Shown here: positions 35,411 to 47,389 of the stretch, in pieces | Layout: every line of letters begins with the position of its first letter | How positions within the stretch are numbered: the stretch's first letter is position 1 | Source of the DNA: Dasypus novemcinctus | Lineage: Eukaryota; Chordata; Mammalia; Cingulata; Dasypodidae | Direction: 5' to 3' | Length of the DNA stretch: 64,000 nt | NCBI RefSeq assembly: GCF_030445035.2 | Contig: NC_080678.1 | Span: 117,929,947-117,993,946 of the forward strand | Notes under the pieces: generated by a model | What the model was told of the DNA's origin: nothing | What the model saw: the letters and a program-made list of their open reading frames with translations, nothing else | The model's database searches: none | Position numbers and translations under genes: made by a program

Positions 35411-35600
35411 GAGGGGGAAGCGGCTGTGGCTCAAGCAGTTGAGCTCCCGTTACCCATACGGAGGACCCAGGTTTGATCCCCGGGACCTCCTGGTCAAAAC
35501 AAAGGAAAAAATGTGTCCCGGACCTGCACGGTGAGGTGCGGGCCCCTGCAACACCCCAAAAAGATGTGGACACACCCAGATAGGAATAAACAAAGCAACA
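35411..35600 (+). mobile_element. tRNA-type SINE, first of three
   Basis: Head 'gggaagcggctgtggctcaa' then 'gcagttgagctcccgttacc', a B-box-like 'ggtttgatccccgg', then a distinct body 'gcgggcccctgcaacacccc' and 'cccagataggaataaacaaa'. It is flanked by 'aacaacagg' on the left and 'caacaacagg' on the right. Confidence 0.85.
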
Positions 35601-35604
35601 ACAG

Positions 35605-35715
35605 GAGGGAGCCAGTGAGGCTCAGTGGTTGAGCACCGGCTTCCTACATATGAGGTTCCGGGTTCAGTCCCCGGCTCCCGGTACCGCAAAAAAACAGTGA
35701 CAACAAAAAACAACA
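35605..35715 (+). mobile_element. tRNA-type SINE, second of three
   Basis: Head 'gggagccagtgaggctcagt', B-box-like 'ggttcagtccccgg', tail 'cgcaaaaaaacagtgacaac'. It is followed again by the target word 'aacaacagga'. Confidence 0.85.
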
Positions 35716-35723
35716 GGAATTTT

Positions 35724-35810
35724 CAGAGTGGGTCTAGCTCAGTAGTTGAGTGCCTGCTTCACATGTATGGGGTGCCGGGTTCAAGCACCAGTACCTCCTA
35801 AAAAAGGTGA
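35724..35810 (+). mobile_element. tRNA-type SINE, third of three
   Basis: Head 'gagtgggtctagctcagtag', B-box-like 'ggttcaagcacc', end 'agtacctcctaaaaaaggtg'. After it the host repeat resumes with 'caggaatgtattctgtcacg'. Confidence 0.85.
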
Positions 35811-36155
35811 AACTAAGAAGAACCCCAGGAATGTATTCTGTCACGGTTCTGGAGGGTAGATGCCTGGAACCCAGGTGCGGGCACAGTCCTGCTCCCCCTG
35901 AAGGTCTGGGGGGCAGCCTTCCTTGCCTCCTCCAGCTCCCGGCAGCCCCGGCTGCTCCTGGCTTGGGGCAGCGCAGCTCCGATCTGCGCCTCGTCTTCAC
36001 GTGCTTTTCTTCTCCGTGTCTCTGTGTGTCCTTCCCTCTTCATCTCAGGACACCAGTCACTGGGTTGAAGGCCCGTCCTAACTCTATCAGAGAAGACCCT
36101 ATTTCCAAATGGGGTCGTGTTCTGAGGTTCCTGGCGGAGGTGAATTTTGGGGGGA

Positions 36156-36980
36156 CACTGTGCAGCAGGGCCTGGGAGGTCCTCTTGGAGGAGTCCCGTT
36201 TAGGCTGGGCCTGGAGGGACGGCTCAGGTGTCGGTGGGGGTGATGTGGGAGCAAAGGCATCCGCTGGGAAGATGTGGGCGTGAGCAGGGAGTGATGAGCG
36301 GCCCACGGGCTGGCCTGAGGCCTGGGTGGTGGTAGGGGGCAGTGGGGGGCCCGGGCATCCTACATCCAAGAAGACCCTAGAATACCAGCGTCAAGGCAGG
36401 TTTAGTTCTGAAGCCACAGAGGACAACTCAGGGCTGCTGTGGGCTTGGCGACAGCTCATAGCTGGGTCCCTGGAGGTGGCCCTCGGTATCCCAGTGGCTT
36501 GAAGCGGGGCTGCCTTGAGACACTATTATCCACTCAGTCCTCTGTGAGTCACTGTAGAGGTGAACAGAGTGCAGAGAGGTATTACGTGCTTGCCCGTGGA
36601 GGCAAGGGGCAAAGTGGGGGTCCTAGAAGCCAGAGGCAAATTGGGAGGTGGCTGCAACAGTGGATGAGTGAGAGCTGTCCCCAGGATGGTGGCAGTAGAG
36701 AGGAAGCCGTGAGGGTGGAGGGGAGAGGAGGTGGGGCAGGCAGGCGTAGGCAGGCGATCGATCCGTCCCCTGGTGGAGTTCCTGCCAGCCGAGGTCAGCC
36801 TGCAGGTTGGCGCGTGGTCGTCCTCCCACGGCTCAGGTAAGTCAGCAGAGGTGGGGGCACCCCACTTTGAAAAGCCATTTGCCTTACCCCTCGGTAAATC
36901 CTGCCAGCTCTTCTCTTGTTCTTTTGAGCCCCAATCTGCCCCTTGTCCTCACGATCACCATGCAAAAACTAGTCTCTTGT
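36156..36980. other. Unique GC-rich non-coding stretch
   Basis: No exon or repeat was recognised. The 244-codon frame beginning at 36,731 continues through the next SINE and is not a gene. Confidence 0.45.
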
Positions 36981-36993
36981 TCTCCAATCTTTT

Positions 36994-37393
36994 TTTAAAA
37001 AAAATTATTTATTTCTCTCTCCCCACCCTCCCCCTGCCCACCCTTGTTGTCTGCTCTCTGTGTCCATTCACTGTATGCTCTTCTGTGTCTGCTTGCATTC
37101 TCTGTGTCACCAGGAATCCGTGCCTCGTTTTGTTGTGTCACCTTGCTGCATCAGCTCTCAGTGTGTGCGGCGCCACTCCTGGGCAGGCTGTGCTTTTTTG
37201 TGTAGGGCAGCTCTCCTTGTGGGGTGCACTCCTTATGCAGGGGGCACCCCTGCATGGCAGGGCCATCCTTGCACGCATCAGCACTGCGCGTGGGCCAGCT
37301 CACCACACAGGCCAGGAGGCCCTGGGTTTGAATCCTGGACCTCCCAGGTGGTGGGCGGACACTCTATCAGTTGAGCCACATCTGCTTACCTCC
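36994..37393 (-). mobile_element. Long DAS-type tRNA SINE, complete
   Basis: Antisense full copy with tail complement 'aaaaaaaattatttatttct', body 'gttgtctgctctctgtgtcc', and head complement 'gggtttgaatcctggacctc' to 'gttgagccacatctgcttac'. A 12-bp perfect duplication, 'ctccaatctttt', lies at 36,982-36,993 and 37,394-37,405. Confidence 0.95.
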
Positions 37394-37405
37394 CTCCAAT
37401 CTTTT

Positions 37406-40220
37406 AGTTTTCTTCCTCTTGTAACTCTTGGTACTTCCTACCTTCCAAATTGGTTGTGGCTCTAGTGCTGTTGTGGTCCAGGAGCGGTTGTAGCAGCCGG
37501 CGTACGTGGGATCGACTTGCAGTGCATCTCAGCAGGTGCTGGTGGCTTTGGGGTCTTCCTTCACTTTGCAAGAAGGTCACCATCTCTGGCCCCCAGCCCC
37601 AACCCAGTCGAGCCCACTGAACCATGTCCCCACACATTGCCAAACGCCTCCTAGGGGTGCTACCTCCCCTCCCCCAAAACCCGCTCAGGTTCCTCAGGTC
37701 CTGGACTCCTGTGACAGCCACAGGTCCCACATGGAGAGGCCGGGGCAGAGATGGAGGGACCTGCCCAGCCCCCACCCAGCTGTCCAGAGGCCAGATCCCG
37801 TGGTGCCCCCACAGAGTCCCCCACAGCACCCCATCCCACCAGGCTGGTGACTGCTGGAACGTGGTGACTTGATCCCACCTTGCTAATTGTGGGGTCACAG
37901 TGAGCCCTTGCCACCACCCATCCATCAGGACCACGGTCCCCAACTGGACTCACTGGGGAAGCCACTGTTCTGGGCACTCACGGGAAACAAGTGGCCTTCG
38001 TGCTGAGTCGGAGCGTGGGGTGCGCCGTCCCCAGGTGGGACACGGCCAGGATCCACTGGGCGGCCGGAGGCCGGCCAGCCGGCTCTGTGCTGCGAGCCCC
38101 AGAACGGACCCTGTTTTTCTTGAAGACGTGGGAGGGAGCACAGAGCTGCAGGGAAGGTTCCTGGTGATTTTACAGTGACTGGAATCAAGAGCCTTAATTG
38201 ATACTTGGGCTGGGCCTGGGCCTGGGAGGGCAGCCCTGGGCAGGAGTCTTCACGGCCAGTTCTTCATCTTGACCCTTGAAATGCAAACAGAGGGCACCAT
38301 CGTCTCAAAGGCAGCGGAGGCTTTTGGAGACTGGGATGTTTCAGTTTAAGTTACTCTTTTTCAGTTAAATTGAGGGATCGCTCCTTAACTGCCCCCACCC
38401 CTAGCAGCCCCAAACCCACTCCCAAAACACGTGACGTGTTGCACACACCATCCACCTCAAAGGAGCTCCATAATCGACGTGGTTTGATTAGGTTTAATGC
38501 GTAAAGCTAGAGAGGAGTATGTATTATAACAGGGGTTGGGACAGTCTCTCAGAGGCCCTTGCCTCGGATTTCCATTTGCTCGACGTGCGGTGACTGTGTT
38601 AAGGCAGATTTGGGCGCGTACCTGTCTATCTTTTGAGACCATTTTAAGAGGCTTAAATGGATGACCTTAGAATGAAAAAGTGGCTGACCCTTAAAAGTGG
38701 TTCCAGAAGAATCAATGGCATTACCAAAAACGGTCCAAAAGCTCTGCCTGATGAAATAGTAATACTGTTTTTAGCCACCATCGTCTCTAACCCTATTCCT
38801 GTAGATTGCCTATCGGACTTCTGGTCATCAGTGTCTTATTGCCCTTCCTCTCACCTTGAAACAACTTTTATTTTTTTTTGCACTCACTTTCCCATCATTT
38901 CCCTCTCCCAGACCTCTCAGTCCCATGGAGGGAAGTCTCTCTACTACAGATGGGACTGGCCGGTGGGGCGCTGGGAGAGGAGGGCGCTGCTGACCCTCGC
39001 CCAGGAGCAGCCGAGCTGGCAGACTCCTACTGCATTTTCCTGCCTGAAACCCATTTGGATCTCCCTGTGCTTCGTGTTTGCTTTGCTCTCTGGTGCCCAC
39101 CTCACCCTCCTCTCTCCTCTTTGATGCTGTCACTGAAGACTGAGAAGCTTGGAAAGTGCAAGAACAGTTCGTAGACTCAGAATGTTTGCCCCAGAGGAAA
39201 ACTTGCATGTTTGCACAAAGCCACGCCTGATGGTTTCCATTTAAGTGAGGAAGCAGGCCGCCGGCAGGCTGTGGTAAGTATGAAAGTTGGGGCTCTGTCG
39301 GGCTGGACGCCGATGGTCTGTCTACCACCAGATCTGGATTTTTCAGATGAAAGTGGCCAGTCGGCCATGGGTGGCTGCCTCCACTGCTGCTGCTGTTTCA
39401 AGCACTTTGGAGCCTGCCGGTCTGCCCCTCAGGTCTCCTCTTTGCTTTTCTGAAATGTCCTTGTAAAAATAGATATTTTCTGGAGATGGCTTGGCTGGGC
39501 TCACTGGCTGTGTCAGTCTTTCTTCTGCCCCATGAGCTCCTTATCTCATCTTTGCTGATGGTACACTGGCAAGGGCTGCCTGTATTTTTTTTCCCTCTGT
39601 TTTCTTCTGAAGATTCTTTTAAAAGATATCCCTTTTAATCATTTACTTGCCTATGGGAAGGAGATTCTATAGAATCCCATAATCTTGTTAACTTTTTCTT
39701 AAATTTTTATTGCCAGAGCAATGCAATGTTCATTTAAAAAAGAGAAGACAGAAAAATATTCCAGAAATATACATGGTAGAAAGCCTGGGGTTCCTTCAGT
39801 TATTTGCCGGGGGTTCCAGAATGGGGAAGGCAGAGCAGTCTACGTGCTGTGGGCAGGAGGTGCCGTTGAGGATGGCGGGGAGGAGGCGTTAGGCCTTAGT
39901 GGCATTTAAGGGTGCTGGGCTCTGGAGGTGGATACATCTTGTTTCAAGTCTACCTGAAGGTCTCTGAACCTCAGGTTTGTGTCTGTAAAAAGGGTACTCT
40001 CAATATTTCCTGTGCCGGAGTGCTGGGAGTTTTAAGTAAGTTAATGATTTTCATGGCTAGAGTCTCCTGCTCTCACTGTGGGCAAAGTCTGGATTGGTTT
40101 TCATCGGATACAGGGCCCGAGTTGTGGCATGGGTGGCCTCTGAGGGTGGTCTTGGGGGACCCAGGGGCAGTGTAGGGTTTTAGGAGGCCCTGAGGTCATG
40201 GGTAGCTGTGGGGCATGTGC
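37406..40220. other. Unique non-coding stretch
   Basis: About 2.8 kb, GC-rich before 38,200 and more balanced after. No exon with splice sites plus a convincing frame was found. The overlapping frames of up to 179 codons at 37,404-37,943 have no family resemblance. Confidence 0.45.
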
Positions 40221-40221
40221 A

Positions 40222-40410
40222 GCCAGGACGGGGACTCCCAAACTGGGTGGCCCATCAGCATCGCCTGGAGAGCACCTTCAGAAGCCGGATTCCCGGGCTG
40301 CACTCCTGGATGTGCTGATTCTTGGATGTAGGAAAGGGCCCCGGACTTGGCATTTTCAAAGAGCAGTTGGATGATTCTGATGAGGGGCCAGGTTTGGGGG
40401 CTGATGGCCA
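40222..40410. repeat. MER5-like hAT DNA transposon relic
   Basis: 'cccatcagcatcgcctggag', 'cagaagccggattcccgggc', 'cttggcattttcaaagagca' and 'tggatgattctgatgagggg' follow the order of the short non-autonomous MER5 elements. It has no coding capacity. Confidence 0.65.
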
Positions 40411-40589
40411 GAAGCCAAACTGACTGACTGTCCCTCCCCCTCGAGTCCCACAGCAGGCAGAGAAAGCTTAGTGAGGACGCCCTCGGGCTGCTTTGGGCCA
40501 CGCTGCACAGCTGCTTTAACTGCAGGTGCTGGCGTCTTCTGCCTTCAGCCCCTTCCGGCAGAATTGTAGGTTGGCTTGTGGACTGGGAG

Positions 40590-40695
40590 TTCTTGGTGCT
40601 GTCACCACCTTTGCTGTGTGACCTAGCTTAAGTTGTCCTCCTCTGGACATCTGTGAAATGTCAGGGATATGGACCTCCTTAAGCTCTAAGGAGGC
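40590..40695 (+). repeat. MIR fragment
   Basis: 'cacctttgctgtgtgaccta', 'tcctctggacatctgtgaaa' and 'tgtcagggatatggacctcc' give a partial MIR. Confidence 0.45.
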
Positions 40696-40717
40696 TGAAG
40701 TTTAAAAGAAAGCCTGG

Positions 40718-41120
40718 GGAGGCAGACTTGGCCCAGTGGATGGGGCATCTGCCTACCACATGGGAGGTCTGGCCTCCTTGACCCATGTGGAGCTGGCCCA
40801 TGTGCAGTGCTGATGCACACAAGGAGTGCCCTGCCATGCAGGGGTGTCCCCCACATAGGGGAGCCCCATGTGCAGGGAGTGCACCCCATAGGGAGAGCCG
40901 CCCAGTGCGACAGAAAGTGCAGCCTGCCCAGGAATGGCGTCACACACAAGGGAGAGCTGACTCAGCAAGATGATGCAACAAAAAGAGACAGATTCCGGGT
41001 GCTGCTGATAAGGATAGAAGCAGTCACAGAAGAGCACACAGTGAATGGACACAGAGAGCAGACAACTGGGGATGGGAGTGGCAGGGAGAAATGAATAAAA
41101 AATAAATCTTTAAAAAAAAA
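40718..41120 (+). mobile_element. Long DAS-type tRNA SINE, complete
   Basis: Head 'gaggcagacttggcccagtg', but the B-box region is shortened: 'catgggaggt' is followed by 'ctggcctccttgacccatgt', so about 15 bp are missing. The body and A-rich tail are complete. A perfect 14-bp duplication, 'aaaagaaagcctgg', is at 40,704-40,717 and 41,121-41,134. The deletion of a promoter box in a recent insertion is notable. Confidence 0.95.
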
Positions 41121-41134
41121 AAAAGAAAGCCTGG

Positions 41135-43609
41135 ATCCAAACTTCCTCTGCACTCCTTACTGAGCTGGTGCAGTAGCTAGAGAGAGCAAGCACAGTGATC
41201 CAGCAGTGAGCCAGGCAGGGCATCTGCACTCGGTATAGTGGGGGGGGTGGGGAAAAAGGAAGCTCACATCTTTGGGGTTGGTGCATTTTGCTGTCATTTG
41301 GTGTACTCCTTGGTTTTGGGGGGATAAGAAATTTTGGTTTATGCCCTATGCACAAAATAGTGAAATATTTTCTCTTTTTACTCAAATCAACGTTTTCTCT
41401 TGAGGGAGGCCAGTGTGAAGGATAACCCACATCCTTTTGTACATGTGAAACACTTCTCTGATCTCCTCCCCCATTTCCTGTGGTTGACTTGTGGCAATTG
41501 AGAGACTGCAGTGCGTGCCCAGATTTTGCCTTGGGGAGGGGCTCCTCTCTGCAGCTCAGACAAGAGTGATAGTGGGTCTGTTTTCTGAGCATTGGAGTGA
41601 ATATAAAATTGCAGTCAAGTTGAAGGTAAATGTGAGTGCTTGGACTCACGGAAATGTAGCTGTAAACCGGAACACGACAGAGAGCTTTGTTCCTGGATTT
41701 GACCGAGGAGAATACTCGTGGTGGTTCATCTTTCTTTGGTGCGGGGAGGACCCGGCCAGCAGGTTACCCGCATGAACACTGCCTCATTGAGTGGGCTGGT
41801 GCCATGGGTCTGCAGGCCAGAGTCCACTCTAGGAACTCCTCAGCCCTGCTTTTGGTGTACATTTCATATGGAAGTGGGTTTCTGCATGTGCGTGTGTGCA
41901 GCTGTCCTTTTTGGAAAACGTGACAGATGCCCGTGGTTTCGGGAGCGGACCCTCTCTAGTATCCTAAGACTCCTCTTGGGTTGGAAAGCCATCTGCCTTA
42001 GGCCTCCCGGAAAGACCCAGGGGCCTTAAAGAAAGACTAGATGGAGGAGGAGAATGGTCCTTTCAGTTTTCCCTGAAGGCTCTTCCAATCCCAGCCACTT
42101 CAAGAATGTTAGAGAAGCAGATTGGGTTTTGGAGTTTAATGCACGTCAGCAGTTGGTATTAGTAAGCCTGCTAAGAAGTAAGCCCTGTGAAGTGGAGCTC
42201 TGGGAGGCATATCTGCTCTTCGAACCCCCCGTGGTGGGCCCAGGAGCTTCCTCTTCTGGCCCAGAGCAGACCTCAGGAATGAATCCATCCACTGGGGGCC
42301 CCTTCCCCGCAGGGCCTCAGTGTGGCCTCCTGCTCTGTATTTACTGCTGCTGCCTGGCCCCCAAACGACCAAATCAAAGACTTGGTTTCCTTTCTTTTCA
42401 CATCCACCCTCCACATTCCCCGTGGCAGGCCAGTGCCTCCTTCCCCCTGTGGAACACCGCTCCTGCCTCCCTGAGTGTCCAATTTGTGTCTCCTTTGTGT
42501 CTTTTCCAGAAAGCCTTCTTGCTTCTCCTGTCCTCATAGGTGATATTTCCCAGGTTCTGCCCTGTGTATGCCTAGAACCGCACTTCTCTCACGAGTGTTT
42601 CCTAAGTCCTGGAGCAGGCCCTTCCCTCCCTCCCCCTCCTCCATTCCTCCCCTCCCCTCCCACTTCTCCCCTCCACACTCTTTATCCAAGGACTTCACGT
42701 GGTCAGGCCATGGCTCTGGGCTTGCCACTCACCCTGCAGGCTCCCTGGGATGACCCCCAAATAGGCTGTGCTGGCTGGGGACGCCCTCCCCGGCCCAGCC
42801 TCCAGTTCCTGCGTCAGCTGACCGCCCTCGTGGAGGCGTTCTTCAGCGCCTGCCACCTGGCGTGTCTCACACTCTCTCCTCTTGCCTAGGTAGCTCTTCC
42901 CTTTTGGGTGCCCTGCCCCTATGAAGTGGACGCCCCAACCAGAAACCCCAGCACCCTCCTGTACTCCCCACCCAGTGTCTCCGTGACCTCACTCCCCCAC
43001 CTCTGCACAATCTCTTGTGCCTTCCCTCCTCAACTCCCCCGAGACCGGGGATTCAGGGGAGCTCTTGCCAGAACATCCCAACTGTTCCCCTGTTCCTGTG
43101 GAAGCAGAGAGCAGTCTTTTCAGCTCCTGGCTGCTGGAGGTCACCCCTGCTGGCTCCGTCCTGTGCTCAAAAGCCTCTGGCATTCTTGAATTCCAAGACT
43201 GAGGAGCTGGGGCACTGGCCTGTAGGAAGCAAATTCACCGTAGGATTGTGCAAAACTGGGTGGGGCTTGAGGTACCCTCAGGGCTCAAGGATTTGGAATG
43301 AGCAGTAGGTAACAGAGAGAGAGAGGATGTAAAACTCTTGTTTTTGTGTTTATTTTCCTTCTTGTTTGTGTGTGTGTTTTAAATATGAGTAGAGGAAATG
43401 AGGAGTAGCTTCTGGAAGCAAATTGGCTAATGGTGAAAGTAGAGGAGCAAAGGGACTGGAAAAGGCACACAGTGCCCTCTGGGAGAGGGTGATACTCGGG
43501 ACACCTGCACATGTTAGCTGTAACATTCGTCAGGAGTTCCTTTCCAGTCACAAAGCACTGTGGCATCTGTTATCACATTTCCTGGGCACAACCCCCCTGA
43601 AATGCAGAT
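41135..43609. other. Unique non-coding stretch
   Basis: No exon was supported. There is a C/T-rich patch at 42,618-42,680. The 189-codon frame at 42,320-42,889 (+) runs through that patch and looks like a composition artefact. Confidence 0.45.
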
Positions 43610-43621
43610 AAAGACTGTTTA

Positions 43622-43768
43622 AATCCAATGGATGTGTCATGATGATGAGAGGGAGTGTTGCTGGGGGGGGGAGAGGTGGGGTGAGGGGGTGGGGTTGAAT
43701 GGGACCTCACATGTATATTTTTAATGTAATATTATTACAAAGTCAATAAAATAAAAATTAAAAAAAAA
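43622..43768 (+). mobile_element. Very short 5'-truncated L1 insertion
   Basis: Only about 147 bp of L1 3' UTR: a G-rich segment, 'gggacctcacatgtatattt', 'taatgtaatattattacaaa' and a poly-A end. A perfect 12-bp duplication, 'aaagactgttta', is at 43,610-43,621 and 43,769-43,780. Confidence 0.9.
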
Positions 43769-43780
43769 AAAGACTGTTTA

Positions 43781-44405
43781 GCCTCCGTGGAGAGATGAGG
43801 AAACTGACGCTCATGTCCGTGGTCCCCGGATTGGTAGGTGGCTAAGCCAGGGAGAGCCCAGGTGCATCTGTCCCCTGGCCTGTCCTGTCACCACTGTACA
43901 GTTACTTTGTGCCTCCCCCACCTGGTGCAGGGGTCCTGAAATGTTCAAATTCAGCAGGAATACTGTGGTAGGGGAGGGATTTGCCAGGCCTTGCTGCTCC
44001 TGGGGGCCCAGGCTTGGAGGACTTTTCAAGGTGCCCCACAAAGTCTACGAGGAAGGTGGCAAGGAACCGAGCAGCCCATCGCTGGCGTTGCCGGTATTGG
44101 GATAAGAAGGGTTGCTGATGAAGACACGACCTTTCCTTTGTATCTCCCCCTCCTCCACCTTTGTGGACTGAAATCACCCATGAGTGACCTTTTGGCACCT
44201 CCTTGAATGAACCCTGACCTTTGACTGCACCTGGCGTGTCATGTCCTGCCCCCACCTTCCAGCTCAGGCCTTGGGACTTGAGCTGTTCCCAGGGTCTCCA
44301 TTCCCTCCAGCTGCTCCCTGGCTTCCCCTGAACTGAGATGAATGGAAAATGACCACTTGGAGGGGTGGTGTGGCATTAAGGAGACAGTGGGGAGAGTCAC
44401 CTTTT
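43781..44405. other. Unique sequence with a MIR-like start
   Basis: 43,785-43,870 ('agagatgaggaaactgacgc') resembles antisense MIR. The rest is unassigned. Confidence 0.4.
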
Positions 44406-44409
44406 GCAG

Positions 44410-45736
44410 TTTTTAAAATAAAATGTATTTAAGTATATCATTTATATATGAACACACATAAACCATAAATGCACAGTAGCATTTGTGAATTGACAAAACA
44501 AACATGCATGTCCTCATACAAGGCTCCTTTGCATCTCCTCACCCCCAGCACTTTGCATTGCTGTGAAACATTCGTTATAGACTGTGAAAGAGCATCGTCA
44601 AAATATTACTGCTAATATAGCCCCTATCTTACACTTGGTATATTTTCCCTCCATCCTAATCAATTATCAACACCCTGTATTAATATTATATTTGTTAATC
44701 ATTCAGGAGAAAATGTTCTCATATTTGTCCTGTTAATCAAGGTCTGTCATCTACCACAGAATTCACTGTGTGATACAGTCCCATACTCTGTACAGTCCAT
44801 TCAAAGTGCACACTCAGTGGCTCTCGTTTTCATCAGAACTGTGCTGTCACCACTTCAGTCAATTTTAGAACATTTTCATTACTCCAAAAGGAAAAATCTC
44901 ATAGCCTCTTATCTCCCCCTATTGTGTCCCTTAGTATTGAAATATCTTCTTGCCGTTGCTGCAAAATATTATATTACTGTTAACTATTGTCCACAAATTA
45001 CATTAGTTGTAATTTTCCAGCATTTCACCATATTCTTAGCACTATATAAAAGAAGAGCATTTTTATATTTATGCTGTCAAACACAATCTTCATCTACCAC
45101 TGAAATCACTGTTATACATGCCCTGGATTACTGTCTGGTTTCTATTCAATTGGCATTTACTTCCACATAGTACCCCTTTCAGCCCCAATCACATTTATAA
45201 ATCAGCCGTGGTAGTTAAACTCTCTGTTAAGTGTTGCCATCAATTCTGTTCATTTTAATAATGCTGCATACATTAAGCATCAGCTCCCATTCTAAACCCA
45301 TCTTCTGTTTCCTATAACCCATACTCTAGAGTTCACCTCTATGAGTTTACTCATTGTATTTAGTTCATGTTAGTGAGACCATGCAATATTGGTCCTTTTG
45401 TGTCTGGCTTATTTCACTCAACTTAACATCCTCTAGGTTCATGCATGTTGCCATATGCATCCCAACTTTGTTTCTTCCTACAGCTGAATAGTATTCCATT
45501 GTATGTATATACACATTTTGTTTATTCATTCACTGCTTGATGGACACTCAGTTTGTTTCCATATTTAAACAATTGTGAATAATGCTGCTCTGAACATAGG
45601 TGTACAAATGTCAGTTTGTGTCCTTGCTTTCAGTTCTTCTGAATATCCTCCTAGTAACAAGATTGCTGGATCATATGGCAGCTCTATATTCACCTTCTTG
45701 AGGTACCACCAAACCGTCTTCCACAGAGGCCTCTTG
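44410..45736 (-). mobile_element. 5'-truncated L1 with ORF2 C-terminal remnant
   Basis: On the minus strand this holds the end of ORF2 and the 3' UTR. The frame at 45,565-45,795 contains ELPYDPAILLLGGYSEELKA, then an ICTPMF segment, the typical ORF2 C-terminal region. Towards the left lie 'tagtattccattgtatgtat' and 'tggcttatttcactcaactt' (antisense ORF2) and then an AT-rich UTR. The interior is full of stops. A possible duplication, 'cttttgc', flanks it. Confidence 0.85.
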
Positions 45737-46230
45737 CACTTCTTTTGCCTTCTAGTCCAGGCACTGGTGTCATGAACAGGTTCTCGAAACCCCATTGGCC
45801 CATTCCATTGCCTGCTGCCTTCTAACCCAGAGATATTTCTCTAGCTTGTTTCAGAGATTGGACTGGTCTTTCCTGGGTGGCCCTGGAGAAGTTGATGGTG
45901 GGATGAGTGACAGGGTCAAGCAGTGGGGACCAAAGCCAGGACCAGAGGAGAAGGCTTGCGGCTGAGGATGTGCAGCAGGGAGTCAGAAACCCATTTCTCC
46001 TGCTTCTTCCTTCCTTCCCACTGTTGGAAAGGATAACCTTGGCTGCAGAGTTGAAAGATGGCCCCCAGGCCACTTCCTGGCAGCACCCCCCTTGTCAGTG
46101 ATCCAGCAGTTGGTAGCTCTCAGGTGCTCTCCTGAGTGTCCTCATGGAGCAGGGGGATGGCTGCTCTCGTCCTGTGCTGTCCACTGGGGCAGGGGACTGG
46201 TGAGTTAGGATAGGGTCAGTGGATGGGTCA
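45737..46230. other. Unique non-coding stretch
   Basis: No gene or repeat was recognised. Confidence 0.45.
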
Positions 46231-46234
46231 TGTT

Positions 46235-46415
46235 TGAATCTGGACTCACTTACTAGCTTTGTGGCCATGGGGCAAGTTGTTTATTCCCCCTGAGCCTACA
46301 TTTCACCATCTAGAAGATTTGCTGATAATAGTATGTGTCTGGTAGGATTCACTGAAATTATCCATATAAATAGTGCCTTTTCTGCAATAAGTACTCAGTG
46401 TTAGCAGCTACTAGG
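46235..46415 (+). repeat. MIR SINE
   Basis: 'gaatctggactcacttacta', 'gtggccatggggcaagttgt' and 'aataagtactcagtgttagc' appear in MIR order, almost full length. Confidence 0.75.
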
Positions 46416-46845
46416 AGTTGGGAGTGTAACTTCAAGCCTTGAGCCATAACATGTAAGATGCCCAGTGTACCTTGTAGGCTCTCCCTAAAGAGGTCTCTGA
46501 TTCACCTCCACCAGTCTCCTTGCTATGCAAATTCAGGAGATAGGTGGAGTGCAGGTACAGTTTGGGTCAGGAGTGAGTGGCTTATCTTTCGCACCTTCGC
46601 TATTAAGCAGCCTGGGCATAGCAGGTCACTCTAAGCATCAAGAGTACATGCTGTTGTGTTCAGTGTCTTTACTTGGACTTGTGACTTTCCTCCTACGCCA
46701 CTGTCCACTCCTCCTCTGTCGTCTTTGTTGGTTCCTCTTATCCCCCACCCTCAAATGTTGAGGCTTTGGTCCTTGGACCTCTCCTCTATCCTCCTCTATC
46801 CTCCTTAGGTGATCCCATCAACTCTTGTTGCCTTTTTCTTTCTTT
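46416..46845. other. Unique non-coding stretch
   Basis: Nothing recognised apart from a short direct repeat 'ctctatcctc' near 46,782-46,804. Confidence 0.4.
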
Positions 46846-46849
46846 TTTT

Positions 46850-47165
46850 CACTCTTTTTTTTTCAATTAAAGCAGTTATAGGTTTACAGAAGAATCATGC
46901 ACAAAGTTCCAAGTTTCCATATAATCATGCCTGTCCCTCTCATTAATATTTTGCATGAGTGTGGTACCTTTGTTACAACTGGTAAATCAATATTATTACA
47001 ATGCTACTGTTAATTATAGTCCATGGTTTACATTAGGGTTCACTCTTTGTGCTATACAGTTCTTTTATTTATTTATTTATTTATTTACTCTGTTAACATA
47101 CACACAACCTAAATTCCCCATTTTAATCACTTTCATATACTAAGCGTATTCTGACATAATTCCCA
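46850..47165 (-). mobile_element. L1 3'-end fragment, minus strand
   Basis: A T-rich start, 'gcagttataggtttacagaa', 'aagtttccatataatcatgc' and 'gttaattatagtccatggtt' read as antisense L1 3' UTR. It contains a (TTTA)n run at about 47,067-47,089. Confidence 0.65.
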
Positions 47166-47389
47166 GCTTATTTCTCTGATGCTCACCCCTCCCCTGAACT
47201 TCAGACTGGTCCATCCCAGGGCCTCCCTCGTGGCTCCGCTCGTGAGTCTGTAGACATCTCAGACGCAGCCTGGCCACACGCTAGCGCCTTGTTTTTGCCC
47301 CTCCTGCCTGTTCTCTGACAGGTTTCCCCATTTATTCCCCGTCCAGAATATCCCTGCCCACCAGCCACTTTGCTCCAGCTCACTCCTGC

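Larger units (their letters stand above)
35354..36155. repeat. Ancient LTR-like repeat, split by three SINEs
   Basis: 'gtattggtttcccaggctcc', 'gggagcttaaaacaacag', then after the SINEs 'ggaatgtattctgtcacggt', 'tctggagggtagatgcctgg', 'ggacaccagtcactgggttg' and 'ccctatttccaaatggggtc'. The order is that of a common old mammalian repeat (also at 12.45 kb). The SINE cluster at 35,411-35,810 interrupts it at 'aaaacaacagga'. Confidence 0.6.

Noticed and set aside
36731..37465. 244-codon plus-strand frame, the longest in the window
   Set aside because: The second half reads straight through an antisense DAS SINE (36,994-37,393) flanked by a 12-bp duplication, so the frame is a chance fusion.
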